Below, one piece after another: positions 12,361 through 24,095 of a DNA stretch of 64,000 bases. The position numbers and the translations under genes were made by a program. Numbering within the stretch: the stretch's first letter is position 1; every line of letters begins with the position of its first letter. This stretch comes from Chamaea fasciata (taxonomy: Eukaryota > Chordata > Aves > Passeriformes > Sylviidae): assembly GCA_029207755.1 (NCBI GenBank), contig JARCOQ010000012.1:17241679-17305678 (forward strand), written 5' to 3'. The notes beneath the pieces were generated by a model. The model ran no database searches. It had not been told where the DNA came from and worked only from the letters and a program-made list of their open reading frames with translations.

Positions 12361-13974
12361 AGGGACAGGAAAATTCTCAATTAGCGAGTTTTTGTTCCAG
12401 CACAGGGAATACAAAGCTCACAGTAAGTGGGGTTTGGAGCCCCAAGGCCAATGGCCCAGCAGGTGGAAGTACCTCAGGAGGGAGCCCACATTATTCTGCC
12501 ACACACAGAAAAAAATGTTTCTGTTAAGTTTTCTGAGTGAAAGCAGGGGAATAATAAACCCCATTTATCAGATTTGATAGGTGCAAAATACAGTCAGTGG
12601 AAGAGTAGGGTCATTTCCTCCATGGCAGCCTGGGTAAGGAAAGTAAATGATGCTTAATTCTAAAAGCATCTGACAGTTGTGGCTGGTTTGGACTGACTGG
12701 TTTACTACTGACAAATAATAATGATGTGTTCTGCAAATAGGTCCATTGTTATAAATGAAATGACTCATAAAAATCATTCTAATGCAAACGTAGGCTATCA
12801 GAATTTGGTCCACATTCATTTTTTTCACTAATATAGCAGATCCAAATATCAGTGAACCCTTATTTCATTAGGGCTTGTATTAAGCATACTATACTTTATC
12901 TCCATTATTTTTTTTTAGGCAGAGTTTCTATGTTTGTTTGGTTGTTTTAACCTAATTTACATAGTTAACTCTAGCCTACAGATTAGTTGCATGAGATGCC
13001 ATATTTTGTATTCTGCAGTTTCCACCGAGAAAAGTCAATTATTTCACTAAATTGATGGCTTTTCCTAGACAGGTATTTTAATTTGTCTCTTGATGTATTG
13101 AACAGCTTAGTCCTTGCCTATGGTTTGAAATATATCAGGCAGATTAAATACCTTTAGAAGTGCCAATGTAAAAATTCAAATTTTGGCTTTTAAGACATAA
13201 AAATTTGGGGGTTTTTTTCTGTATAAAGGTACTAACACAAGCTGTTGTTTCAAGAATTTTACACATATCTGCTGTCACAGACCATAAACCACTTGCCAGA
13301 AGCTGAGTCAAAGTCAAGTTTCCATTTCAAACACAGTAAAAAAACCTAAAAAGCAGTTTGCTGTTTAAATTACTGTAAGAGGAACTGAAGGTTTTTAAGA
13401 ACCAAATCTATCCAGATTACACGGGCTGATTGTTACCACTACATTCAGAATCTACAGAATTGAGGCCAGCAAGAGGGAAGTGTTGTTATCTCTTAGGAAG
13501 CAAATTTATAAACATCCTCATCTGTCGGGATCAAGACAAATACAGGCTAAGAGAGTTCTGCATAGAGAATCCCAAGGATATTTATTTGTTCTTTTGCTTT
13601 ATTCACCAGTCTTCAGGCTGGGCTTGCAGGAAGTACTGAAACCATCTGTTTATTTTTAGAACACAATCCACGCGCACCAAATACCAACGCACACCCCACA
13701 CACAGAACATTAACTCACTGAGCATTCAACCTGCTCTGCTTCAGTTCAACCCAGAAACAAATGGAGAATAAAATCATAATCACTTTCAGCATGCAGTGAC
13801 AGATGAGAAGGAGATGTGCCAAACAGGAGTAGCTCAAAAGCGAGAGAATTACCATAAACTAATGTAAAGCAGGTAGAGGCTTGTTGGTAGATTGTATTCA
13901 GAGAAGTTATCAATGGCTTACTGTCAAGTGGAGAGATGGATGACGTGGTTCATGGGGTTTGTTCTGCTTCTAGA

Positions 13975-14440
13975 ATCATTCAGTATTTCCTGAAAGCCAG
14001 AAGGCAGGGAGAACTTATCAAGCCTTTCAGATGACACAAAGTTGGGAGCCATTGCAAGTACAGGAAGAACAGGATTAGAGTTCAAAACAATTTTCACAAT
14101 TTGAAGAGTCTAAAATAGCAGGATGCAACTCAATTTGGCATGTAAAAAGCATTTTGTGTGAAGGAAACAATTAACTTCCCAATTACAATAGAGCAGATGA
14201 CTCACAAGACAGAAGAGAATGTGGAGTCAAAATGAGCTGAATATGAGACAACAGCAACTTGCTGATAAAAGTGCTCAAGCATTTCCTGGTATATTAGTTA
14301 CTATGTTATGTGGAAGAACTGTGGAACAATCTTTCCAGTGCACTCACACAGGTAAGGCTGCAGCTGGAAGAGCGTGTCCAGTTTTGAAAAATATTGATTT
14401 TTCTACTCAGGGCAGTATAAGGACAGCCTTTACAGCAAAA
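13975..14440 (+). mobile_element. Ancient CR1 LINE remnant (ORF2/3' region)
   Basis: Degraded but collinear similarity to the CR1 body: CAGATGACACAAAGTTGGGA (CR1 CAGATGACACCAAGCTGGG), then AATGAGCTGAATATGAGACA (CR1 GAACTGAACATGAGCCAGCA), then AGGTAAGGCTGCAGCTGGAA and GAGCGTGTCCAGTTTTG. The 121-codon frame at 14219-14584 overlaps this remnant and does not look like a host gene. The boundaries are approximate. Confidence 0.6.
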
Positions 14441-17364
14441 TATGTAAAGATTACGGGGAACTACTCTCCTTTTCCACTGGGGAAAAGTAATGGGCCTAAA
14501 ATAGAACCCCAAAATGGGTTTCAGCTGCACCAAGAGAGATTTCAGTTGAACATTAGGGGAGTACCAACAGAAGGCAGCCTCTAGAATTTGCAGTGTTCCC
14601 ATTCCTGCAAGTTCTTAAGAATCCATCAGTCAACCATCTGCCAAGAATGGGAAGGGAAAATCTGATCCTTTTTGGGGCCAATGGCGCTCACAGCATTCCC
14701 ACTCGAGGTTCCTTCCCTCCATAATATCTAAGTCAAGGCTTTATCTCCTTGGAGCCTGAAATAATTCCCAAAACTTACTGCTACAAAAACATTCACAGAC
14801 GTGGTACCCTGGAATTTCCCTACAGATTCTGTCCCTCAAGCTGGGAATATCAGGGAACAGCCTGGAAGGTAAAGAAGCCAAGAAACAAATTATTCCCTCC
14901 AAGGATGAAACCTCCAAATATTGAAGTAACTTTTTTTTTTTTTTTTGGCCAAGTTGCTTTTCCCGCACAGCCCTCGGTGTCCCACTGCTCAAGAGCAAAT
15001 AAAGCAGCTGCAGAAGGGGATTTACTTTTGCAGTGGTCCTGACTGCACACACTGAGCAATTTGCACAATCTGCCTCCCAACTTGAATCAGTTAAAATGCA
15101 CCCCTGGGGACTACATTCAAAAACCTATTTGGAAGAATATCCACTGTCTCACTCTGAAAAAGTCCAGGGGAAAGGAAGCAAATTGGCAGAGGCTGCAGCT
15201 CACAAAACGAAAGCAAAAAAAGAACAGAAATAAGGACCTGGCTTTCACTTTTGTCTCCATTTTTTTAAAGGATCTCTTTATGATAATGCCATAAAACCAT
15301 ACATAATAATAATTGAGCACATGGAACAAAACCAAGCAAGCACTATGCAAAATTGGAACCTGGCCCTGAAAAGCCTTTCTCAAGCATCCCATTCATCTCA
15401 CATGCTTTGTTGAAGACTTCCTTCTATTTCAACTTGCATACTTTGGTACTTTGGAACTTTCCCTACTTCGTTTTGCAAGAGCTAAGTAATAGCTTTCATC
15501 TTCCTTCCGTGCTAGAATCTTGGTGGAGATTCTTATTAAATACAAGAGTCATTTAGGGCCCAAACTCCTGAAAATCAATCTTGCAATTTCTTCAGAGCCA
15601 TGAGTGGTATTCTTTGTAGTCCTGTGAGGCACAGCCACCTCAGTGATGTTTTAGCAGTCCATAAAAATGGTTTACTTGGAAATCTGTGGAGAACCTGCAC
15701 CATAGTTCTTAAAAAATTAGTAGATCACAACCACCTTTACTCAAAGTTTAAAAAAATGTAGTACTTTGATGATGTGATACAGGAATACTGATCCACTATT
15801 TTTAATTTTATTTACCTCTATCATAATCTCCTTAATAAGAATTATCATCAAATATTCTAATTTCTTATTTCTAAGCAAGACAGGAAACATATCTGCAATC
15901 TCTAGCAAGGTTGCCTAACTTTCTATAGAAGCTATTAATTACAGGAGTTGTATGAACTACATTGAGATCTAGATATATTTCAAATCAAAGACACTAAACC
16001 CAGAAAAAATTATGACTAGCTGAAGACTCAAATGCTATTTTACATTTTATATTTCTGTGCCATTTTTCTATTTTAATAGAGAATCTAATCGTGTACGTAT
16101 TTTATTCTAATGCTTATTTTTAGAAATTGTATAGGGAAGATGGCACTTTTTTGTTAAACAGAGCTCAAGGTTGAATATGGTTTTATTAATTCAGGTGTTT
16201 TAACCTGGGATTTACTTTATTTTCTTTTTCAGCCTGTATTACTACAATTTTTGCAGTTGCTGCTCTTGCTTTCATTTCAAAATAGACCCTGCAAGTTTCT
16301 TGGTGCACATGAAATTACCTGCCTTTCTCTATGTGCATTCTGCCAGAAGTATATCCTATAGGACATGACTGGATAACACCTATAATAATGTTGCCTTTTT
16401 AATTCAGGTGGACTCGTCTCTGGGTTTTAGAGAATGGGTTCAAAGCTTTAAGCTCTACTTACCAGCCATTCCCTTTTCCCTGGGACCCTTTCATTGGCAA
16501 GGTGAAAGGATCACTCTCTCACCAGCTGAGAACAAATTCAGTAAATAAACATTTGGCAGCGCATTTACAACCTCGTTTCCTTAGGATTTCATTTTTAGCA
16601 ATATAATAGCTGTGATTACACCAGACACTTTACAGAAAGTAGCCTTGGATTCTTTTTCAGGTGCTTTCCAGCTCCAGCTGTGTAGTTCAAATTTCTCCCT
16701 CTAATTCAGGCCCTTGAAGTACATTATTTAGATATGTTGCCCGTTTTCCTACTCAGCATGAGGAATAGTCAAGTTCAAACTACCTCACGAGCTTTCTAAA
16801 ATGATAGAGCTATTGCTCTGAAATGCAAGAAATATGTGTGGTATCAGCTTTTTTTGTTACTGCTATTACTTGATAAACTCAAGAAGCAGAAATCACTTCC
16901 TCCCAAATGCCAATCTGCCTTGATCTTAAGCCACTCAGCTTCACCAGCTGCAGACCAGCAGCACTGCTTTCAAACATCTCTGCAGTGATTTTATACTTAT
17001 TTTATTAATCAGCAAGGACAGCTCTTGGTGCTACTGAAGGGCCTAATCCTAAACACCTGACCCACAACAGCTGCACTTTATACTTGTAGTTAATGAGTGA
17101 GAGCTGCGAGACTGACTCAGCTCTGCTCTGGCTCCCTGTCAGCCCAGCCCTCTCCTAATGGGCTGTCACCAAGACAGCTCACAGGGCCACCAAACACCTC
17201 AGCACAAACACCTTGACACCTCCCAGGCTTGCACAGACTGTTTAGTACACAAAGACAGGAAAAGATTCCCAGCAGTGTGAGAACAGGCTCTGCTTCCAGC
17301 CCTGAGCACTGGAACAGCAGTGAGCAGTGACACACTCCAGGAATCCTTGTGTGTGCTCCAGCCA

Positions 17365-17875
17365 CGGTGCTGCCCTGGCATTGCTGCTGCTGCAGCCACA
17401 GTGCTGCCCTGGCATTGCTGCTGCTGCTGCTGTAGCCACGGTGCTGCCCTGGCATTGCTGCTGCTGCTGGTGCAGCCACAGTGCTGCCCTGGCATTGCTG
17501 CTGCTGCTGCTGCAGCCACAGTGCTGCCCTGGCATTGCTGCTGCTGCTGCTGCAGCCACGGTGCTGCCCTGGCATTGCTGCTGCTGCTGGTGCAGCCACA
17601 GTGCTGCCCTGGCATTGCTGCTGCTGCAGCCACAGTGCTGCCCTGGCATTGCTGCTGCTGCAGCCACGGTGCTGCCCTGGCATTGCTGCTGCTGCAGCCA
17701 CGGTGCTGCCCTGGCATTGCTGCTGCTGCAGCCACAGTGCTGCCCTGGCATTGCTGCTGGTGCAGCCACAGTGCTGCCCTGGCATTGCTGCTGCTGCAGC
17801 CACAGTGCTGTCCTGGCATTGCTGCTGCTGCTGCTGCAGCCACAGTGCTGCCCTGGCAATGCTGCTCTCTGGGCT
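17365..17875. repeat. Minisatellite, 34/40-bp units with internal CTG triplets, 14 copies
   Basis: The shared core TGCCCTGGCATTG (first T) recurs at 17371, 17405, 17445, 17485, 17525, 17565, 17605, 17639, 17673, 17707, 17741, 17775, 17809 and 17849; the copy at 17809 has TGTCCTGG. Spacing is either 34 or 40 bp. The 6-bp difference equals two extra GCT triplets inside the unit. Both lengths are 1 modulo 3 and the unit lacks stop codons in every frame, so all three frames on both strands stay open for roughly 200-280 codons. These are not genes. The array adjoins a CR1 3' end at its right. Confidence 0.95.
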
Positions 17876-18010
17876 CCATGGACCTGGATGCTGTTGCACA
17901 CACTTGCCTTTCCAAAGGGAAGGTGTTCCTGCCATGGCAGGGAATGACATGAGCTTTAAGGCCCCTTCCAACCCAAACCACTCTGATTCTGTGATACTAC
18001 AGTTCTATGA
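17876..18010 (+). mobile_element. CR1 LINE 3' end
   Basis: TGCCATGGCAGGGAATGACA, GAGCTTTAAGGCCCCTTCCA and ACCCAAACCACTCTGATTCT, followed by GTGATACTACAGTTCTATGA, form a plus-strand CR1 3' terminus with a degenerate octamer tail. The minisatellite lies immediately upstream, where the CR1 body would be expected, so the array may have grown inside this copy. Confidence 0.85.
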
Positions 18011-18419
18011 AAAGAGGTTTCTACACCCACCCATCCCAGTTCATGCCTCTTTTTATTATTTCAGTCAGGAGTTTACTTAACTTTAAATCTGCAGTAACTG
18101 GCACAGCCATGGCAGCAGGAGTAGTCAATAAAATGAGCTGGAAAGCAGCAGCTCAATCCACGCTCTGACTCATGTTGAACAAGTACTTTCTCTAAACTAA
18201 TCCCATGAGGGTTTAGATCTAAAGTATTTAGAAGCTGAACTATTTAGGAAGGCTCTGTTGAACACGAGTGAGTTCTGTTCCTAGCAGCTCATTACTTTCC
18301 CTTTACAGTAGTAGATTCCTTCCTGTACCAAAACTGTTTCCCCATTTCTCTCCAGCCTGAAGTGCTTCCTTGTCACTGTATGATGAGTAATTACAAAAAC
18401 AGTCCCCATGTCTCTCTTT

Positions 18420-18640
18420 TATTAACACCTCTGAAATTATTTGTGCAGTGATTTCATATCCTTCTTTAATCACCTCTGATCCAGTTTATACAAATTTAGT
18501 TCAATCAATCTTTCATTATAAGTAATATTCTCCTGACCTCAGATACCCTGCTTTGAACATTCTCAGTCTCTCAGCAGTGTTTTTATGATGACAGCTCTTA
18601 TCAGCCCTACACACAATATTCTGAGGGCACCTTGTACCAC
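18420..18640 (-). mobile_element. Possible ancient CR1 remnant
   Basis: The phrases CATTATAAGTAATATTCTCC, CATTCTCAGTCTCTCAGCAG and CACACAATATTCTGAGGGCA follow the order of an old reverse-oriented CR1 3' UTR. The similarity is weak and the assignment tentative. Confidence 0.3.
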
Positions 18641-21600
18641 TGGGAATGAACTGGACATTAACAACCAGATAGAAGAAACAGCCTGAACATCACAAACATA
18701 TCTGTAACTTTGAAAAGGTGCTGGTTTATACCCTCTTGCTCCCTTGTTTTCATTCTGCTGGACTCTCTTATAAGGTCTAAATGGAAGCAAGACTGCAAAT
18801 TAAAATAAAAGATTCAAACCTGGCTTCTGTTGAGTGAAGTTTTCATTCCTCCTAGACCTATTCATTTATGTTCTGATTTCAGGATTCAACACTGTGGACC
18901 AGAGAGGGCCACACACTAAATTAAGAACTCTGCTGCTTAAAGCATGTGTTCTTTCAACTGAAAGTTAAACCAGGTATAGGGGAAAATTCCACAATTATTC
19001 ACTCTCCAGAGAAACATCCACATTCTAATAGGGGAGTCTTCAGCTTTCTGGGTCTGTTGACTCTTCCATCCATCTCAGCTGTACCTCCTTGAGCCTTGGC
19101 TTTGGACAAAATGCCCACATCCAAGACAGCAGTGCTTAAACGCTGCTCTTTTTCAGTAAGACTAAGGGCTTGTGCTCCACTAATCCCATGTGCTTTCCAG
19201 TGCAGTAAGGCTTTGCTGTAATTTGCCTTATTCATAGAACTATATTTCAGGTATGTGTAGGAGTGACATAATTTAAGTTCATGTGAAATGTAAATAAGTC
19301 AGACACAGCTGAAAATGTATTTCCTCTGCTATCCCTATATTGTAGAACAGAGTGTCACTTCATATTACTTTTCATTATGATAATCTTATTTTAAAGCTGA
19401 CAGTCATGATTTAATATCCTTGAAAAAGCTTAAAAGTGAGAAGTGTACTCCAGCTACTTTTAGCAGTCTTAAGGAACCCCCTTTCCCAGCATTTGGATTG
19501 TCATCATTTGGATTATGAGAGAATCCATACAACTCATGTACCTTTATAAATAAAACACACTAGGCAGGGAGCCTGGCATCAGTTACTGAGATGGAACCAT
19601 AATGATATAAGGAATATATTTCAGCCCACCATGAGTTTTGTTACTAATCTGATGCTATCACATTGTAAGTTTTGTCTCTCACAGAAAAAATCTAAATCTG
19701 TATCTTTGTCATGTATTAGTTATATCCAACCTCTATCCAACAAACCAGTGGTCGTAATAAAATACACCTACAAAAAGCAAAAAATATTCAGAACAAGCCA
19801 TCAAAAAAGCACTTACCCTAAGCCACATTCAGAGCACTGAGTGTAAAATAACTTGTGAATTACCGCCTTTCATGTGTCTATAACTCTTACAGAAGAACTT
19901 GCAAACTAGAACTGCAGCAATATATGCATTTTTCATCCCAGGTAATGGAAAATTATTGTTTTATGGGTCACTCACCAGCACTTGTTTCTTTGGGCCCAGC
20001 ATTATAGAACTGTTTCAGTAAGGAGGTTGAGTAAGGTGAGTTCCAGCTGAGAGTGATGCAGAGAAGGGCCACATCCAGCTCCTGCCAAGCCAGGAGGAAC
20101 CAAAAAGCAGGAGAGGAAGCAACTGCTTCCCTCACATTCACCCTCAGGTGTGACAACTCTTCCTTAGCACAGCACATCCTCCTCCTTTGCTCTCCCTTTT
20201 TGTTCTGAGGATCACAGAGGCAGAGGAATCAGGAGGCATTGTTGGGATAATTCCTCACGGTTCACTCTCCTTGTACCATCAAAACCAAGCAGGAAGGTCA
20301 GGCAGTTCTTAATCTGAGCCAGGAAATTAAAAAATTACAGACAATACTGTCCTGGTGTAGGTAGCTGCACAGATCTACGTTTACTCTTGGTTTCTAAGAA
20401 AGATAATAAAAGGCCAGTCATCTAGAAAATTTATAAATAGATCAGCTCTCAATAGCTATACTTTTGATAACACTTGAGACACTCCTACGAATTACAGAAA
20501 ATATTTACATTCTGAAGTGGATCACTCTCACACAGCCCATTTCTTAAAATGCTGATTCCATTTAGGGGAAGATACAATATCTGTGTGCAGAAACAATTCA
20601 GTTTCAAATTAACTGAAAAGGCTTTCAACTTATCAGGGCAGTAATGAAGTGTAACCACAGAGAAAATGCAGCTATACACACATCCACATCCCCTCTCACG
20701 CCCCCAAAAATCCCAAACAACCCTTAAACCCTAAAATACATACCACACTTGGAGGATCATCTTTAGGTTTGATTTGTTTTGGGTGAAACACTACTCTACC
20801 TGCTCTGCTTTAACTTGTATACTGTCACAACAGTATCCAAACACCTTCCCACATGAAAACGTCCCCTGAGGGTCCTGAAGACTACAAGATAATGTGTTTT
20901 CCTGGCTTAGGTACTGAGAGTTGTGATGGTTCACATTGCAAAGATTGGACAAATATAAAAGAAACAAACATCTGCACACTTCATATTTGCTTTGGACATT
21001 TTAGTTCTAGAGCAATCTTTTTCACTCTGTGTATGTGCCTGCAGTTTTTACATAACTACCTGCATCTGGTTTGATTAATGATTAAACTTTTATATATACT
21101 TATATTTTATACACGCTAAAGAAACAAATGTGTGCTCTTTGGTTAGATCATGATGGTGATTCCACCACAGATGAAGGGCAGCGCATAGAGATGGCAAAGA
21201 AACATGGAACAGCCTCAGTACAGAAACTCTGACAATTGCAGTGAAATAGAGAAGAACATAATTGATGTCCTCCACAGATCTAGAAAAATGGGGATCTGAA
21301 ACCATTTCTTCACTCAGAAGCAGCTCCCTAAGATGAAGCCACTTAGGGACTGTGGCCACTGTTGAACTCTTTGTCAATAAATTCCCTTTAGACACTAACA
21401 TGTCATTTTCATGGTAACTGAACTGCTCTGCAAAGGAATATTTGTAGCTGGAAACGAAGGGAGGAGGGGGAAATTAATGCCAGTGAAAGAGGGGAAAACC
21501 CCTGGTTTTCAGGTTCACCAAGAAGCTTTGGAGTTCTCTCTGTGTTCATGATAACAGGAATCATTTTCCTAGGTGAGGAATAGTTACTTCTTCGGATTGA

Positions 21601-22876
21601 GCATTAGGGCTTAAAGCAATACAAATAAGAAAACTAAGTAAAGTGGAGTAGTTTTTTTAACATTTGGAATATTTTATTCAGGCCATTTTTCTGTGAAAGA
21701 AAATCATCTGTGTAGGTGGAAAATGCACTTCTCAGCTCCTTTAGGAAAGTTGACGTGTTCCCATGCTAAGGCACTAGCTTTCCCTAGTAGAAACTGAGAA
21801 AAAACCCTACAGTCAATTCCCCTCTAATTAGGACAGCTCACACAAGTCATTACTGCATGCAATAATTTGTAATATTCAAGAAAGCAAACAGTATATTTAG
21901 ATACTTGATGGTCCGAGGTCTGTTCAGAGTTATATCTCCACTTGATTGTGACAAACAAGCCACAGGAACTAAGGGCCTTCACTAATAAACACTCTCTTAA
22001 CACACTTATTTTTGGAACAAGCTGCTCTTTTTCCATTGTACTGTGCTAGAATTTTTCTCTGTAAAACTCTTATTTTACATGCAGTGTAAAAATAAAAGGT
22101 TGAATCACATTCCAGAGGTCCCTTTCACATTTAGGATAGCTGTCCTTCAACCAGAAAAACCCACTTGGGACTAATCCATTAATATTTATTGATGCACACT
22201 ATTTACATAAAGTCCCGTAAAGTTAGGGCATTTCTAGGAAGGGGAAATAATTTTTCCATGGAATTTAATCAGAAAGATTCAAGAAATTCCAGCTTTTAAA
22301 AGATTACAGGAATACTGTGTTTAATGTTGGTGAGAAAACTTAGTTCACTTAATCTACCAAAACCATCCTTTAATAATTTCTCCGAGCATTAATTTTATAG
22401 TTTTGTTACCCTACACAAGGACAAGATTTTTTACTCCTGTTTTATTGCTTTATAGCTGTATAAATTCAGTGGATATTTGTATGTTTTAAAAAGAGTTTTA
22501 GTTTTCTTCTCCTTATGAGATCACAGCTGCTTCACTCACAGTGATTTAAAAGAATTTCTAGTAACAGGTGACAGAATATTAGAAATATTATCAAATCACC
22601 TTAAAACTTGCTTTTTAGACATAACTAAATAAATTTCCTGTATGGACAACCTATGCAGAGAAAACAAGAGGGAATGGATTTATTGGCACTTGTTTCATTT
22701 GACTTTCAAGACTAGAAAACCACAGAGAAATAAAGTCACCCTAAATGCATGCTAATAAAACTTCACACCAACACCCATGACTGATGCTCTTTCTCTCCCC
22801 AAATTGATCCAACCAATCAAGAAAGAAAAAGAATTATTAGTGGAAACACAAAATATATTCACTGAAATTCCCAAGC

Positions 22877-23502
22877 TGTTGCAGCAGCCCTCTTGTTAGA
22901 AGGCAGAAATGAGCCAAGACACAGACTTCTTGTTCATCACAGCATGAAGAGGGTCCTGGTTTATTCCTCTTTACAGCTCAGCCATCCTGACTCCAACCAC
23001 TCACTGTCTCTGGCTGCAGCGAGCTCCTGCTGGAGGTTTCCTTTGCAGCCTCTGATTGCCAGATATTTCCTGGTAAACTCTGACTGTAGGTATTGGTGTG
23101 CAGACTCTGACTGCAGGCTTTACCGGGCTAGACTGTGTCTGCAGTTCCAACAACAGGCTCTGACTGCAGACCCAGACTGACCTCACAGCAGGGATTCTCT
23201 GTCCCCAGGATCCTTCTTCTCCATGATTTCCTGCTCATGATGATTCCCCCTCACCAGCTAACCCACTCTCTTTTATCACACTTATCTTTATTGGCTATGA
23301 CTGTCACTCATCAGGGGCGAGGCTGTATTGGGTAATTAACACAGCTGCTACTTATCAGGGACGAGGTCACCTGTATTTCCTTCTCCTATACCAAGCTAAA
23401 CTGTACACTAGCTGAGAATGCTATAGGCTCCTGCTGAACATTACATTATGCTCATCAAACCCCACAGGTCAAGTCCTGCATTCCCTGTCCAGTTTTGTCA
23501 CA
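22877..23502 (-). mobile_element. Endogenous-retrovirus 3' LTR
   Basis: On the minus strand the element begins TGTGACAAAA and ends GCAACA, giving about 626 bp with TG...CA ends. It contains a CCAAT box (plus 23290-23294), a TATA-like GATAAAAG about 14 bp further on (plus 23268-23279), and an AATAAA polyadenylation signal (plus 22960-22965). A dodecamer CTCTGACTGCAG recurs at 23105 and 23158, with a one-mismatch copy at 23078 (plus-strand reading). A polypurine tract abuts the TG end (23505-23520), which marks it as the 3' LTR of a partly retained element. The orientation is the same as CDH8. No clean target-site duplication is visible, since the other end of the element is missing. Confidence 0.8.
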
Positions 23503-23700
23503 CAGCTCCTCCCCTGCCTTCAGCTGCTCCAGTAACTTCTGTAACATTGCCATGACCATCACCCCCATTACCATTAATCCCTATTTTTCCTGTGTTTTTC
23601 CCTGAGATCAGATTCTGAGGAACATGAGTGAGACCCAAGTTATACCTGGGTGATGAGATGCACAGGAGGCAGGGGATGGTCACCTCTGGAAATATAACCA
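23503..23700 (-). mobile_element. Internal ERV remnant with polypurine tract next to the 3' LTR
   Basis: On the minus strand, this block ends in GGCAGGGGAGGAGCTG directly before the LTR TG, as a polypurine tract does. The rest, about 180 bp, has a short open frame (minus, 23498-23683) ending near the LTR that I cannot assign to gag, pol or env. The element is otherwise missing, and the upstream edge runs into a CR1 copy. The extent is approximate. Confidence 0.55.
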
Positions 23701-23707
23701 GATAATT

Positions 23708-23936
23708 TTTCCAGGTTGGAAAAAGCCTCTAAGACATCGAGCCCAAGCATTCCCCAGCACTGCCAAGCCCACCTTGTCCATGGCCCCAAGTGCCACATCC
23801 ACACAGCTTTAAACCCCTGCAGGGATGGGGACTCCCCACCACTTCTCTGGGCAGCTGTGCCAGCCCTGGACAACCCATTCCATGAAGAAATTTTTCCCAA
23901 TCCCCAATCTAAGCCTCCCCTGTAGCAACCTGAGGT
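23708..23936 (-). mobile_element. CR1 LINE fragment adjacent to a CDH8 exon
   Basis: TCCAGGTTGGAAAAAGCCTC, GCCAAGCCCACCTTGTCCAT, AAGTGCCACATCCACACAGC and CCATGAAGAAATTTTTCCCA follow the reverse CR1 3' UTR order over about 230 bp. Its right end lies about 40 bp from the 120-bp exon, just inside the intron past the donor. Confidence 0.9.
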
Positions 23937-23975
23937 GATTTCCTAAGCCAGGGGTTGCTATTCAGAGTCACCTAC

Positions 23976-24095
23976 CTGTATGGGGCTCAATAGAAAAGTA
24001 AGGCTGTCCTTCCAGAATGCTATAAACCAGCTTGGCACTATTTCCATACACTGGATCATCTGCATCTGTAGCTGTTACTTTAGTAACAAAGGTGC
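23976..24095 (-). CDS. CDH8: CDH8 internal exon, 120 bp (first part of EC2)
   Basis: The exon completes a split glycine codon from the preceding exon and reads [39 protein letters not shown], ending one base into the next codon. The acceptor is TTTAG/G and the donor is ACAG/GTAGGT. DADD is the calcium-binding DxD-type motif at the start of EC2. The core [22 protein letters not shown] is close to mammalian CDH8. DADDPVYG, with V, fits CDH8 better than the DADDPTYG of CDH6 and CDH11. Both ends are phase 1, so skipping the exon would keep the frame but break EC2. No N-X-S/T sequon is present; mammalian CDH8, as I recall it, has TNVTATD where this sequence has [10 protein letters not shown]1 element ends about 40 bp beyond the donor. 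Confidence 0.95.

Larger units (their letters stand above)
10704..23975 (-). other. CDH8: CDH8 intron, 13,272 bp
   Basis: The intron lies between the 120-bp and 168-bp exons. It holds a CR1 fragment near 12252-12360, an ancient CR1 near 13975-14440, the minisatellite at about 17365-17875 with a CR1 3' end beside it, a possible ancient CR1 near 18420-18640, an ERV 3' end with LTR at 22877-23700, and a CR1 at 23708-23936. The stretches 10710-12240, 12370-13970, 14590-17290 and 18650-22870 are mainly unique AT-rich sequence in which I see no gene. Confidence 0.9.

Noticed and set aside
14219..14584. 121-codon plus-strand frame
   Set aside because: It overlaps an ancient CR1 remnant and shows no recognisable host protein domain.
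17117..17981. Three long overlapping minus-strand frames (219-284 codons) and three on the plus strand (199-210 codons)
   Set aside because: All come from the 34/40-bp minisatellite, whose units are stop-free and shift the frame by one each time. No splice-supported exon or known domain is present.
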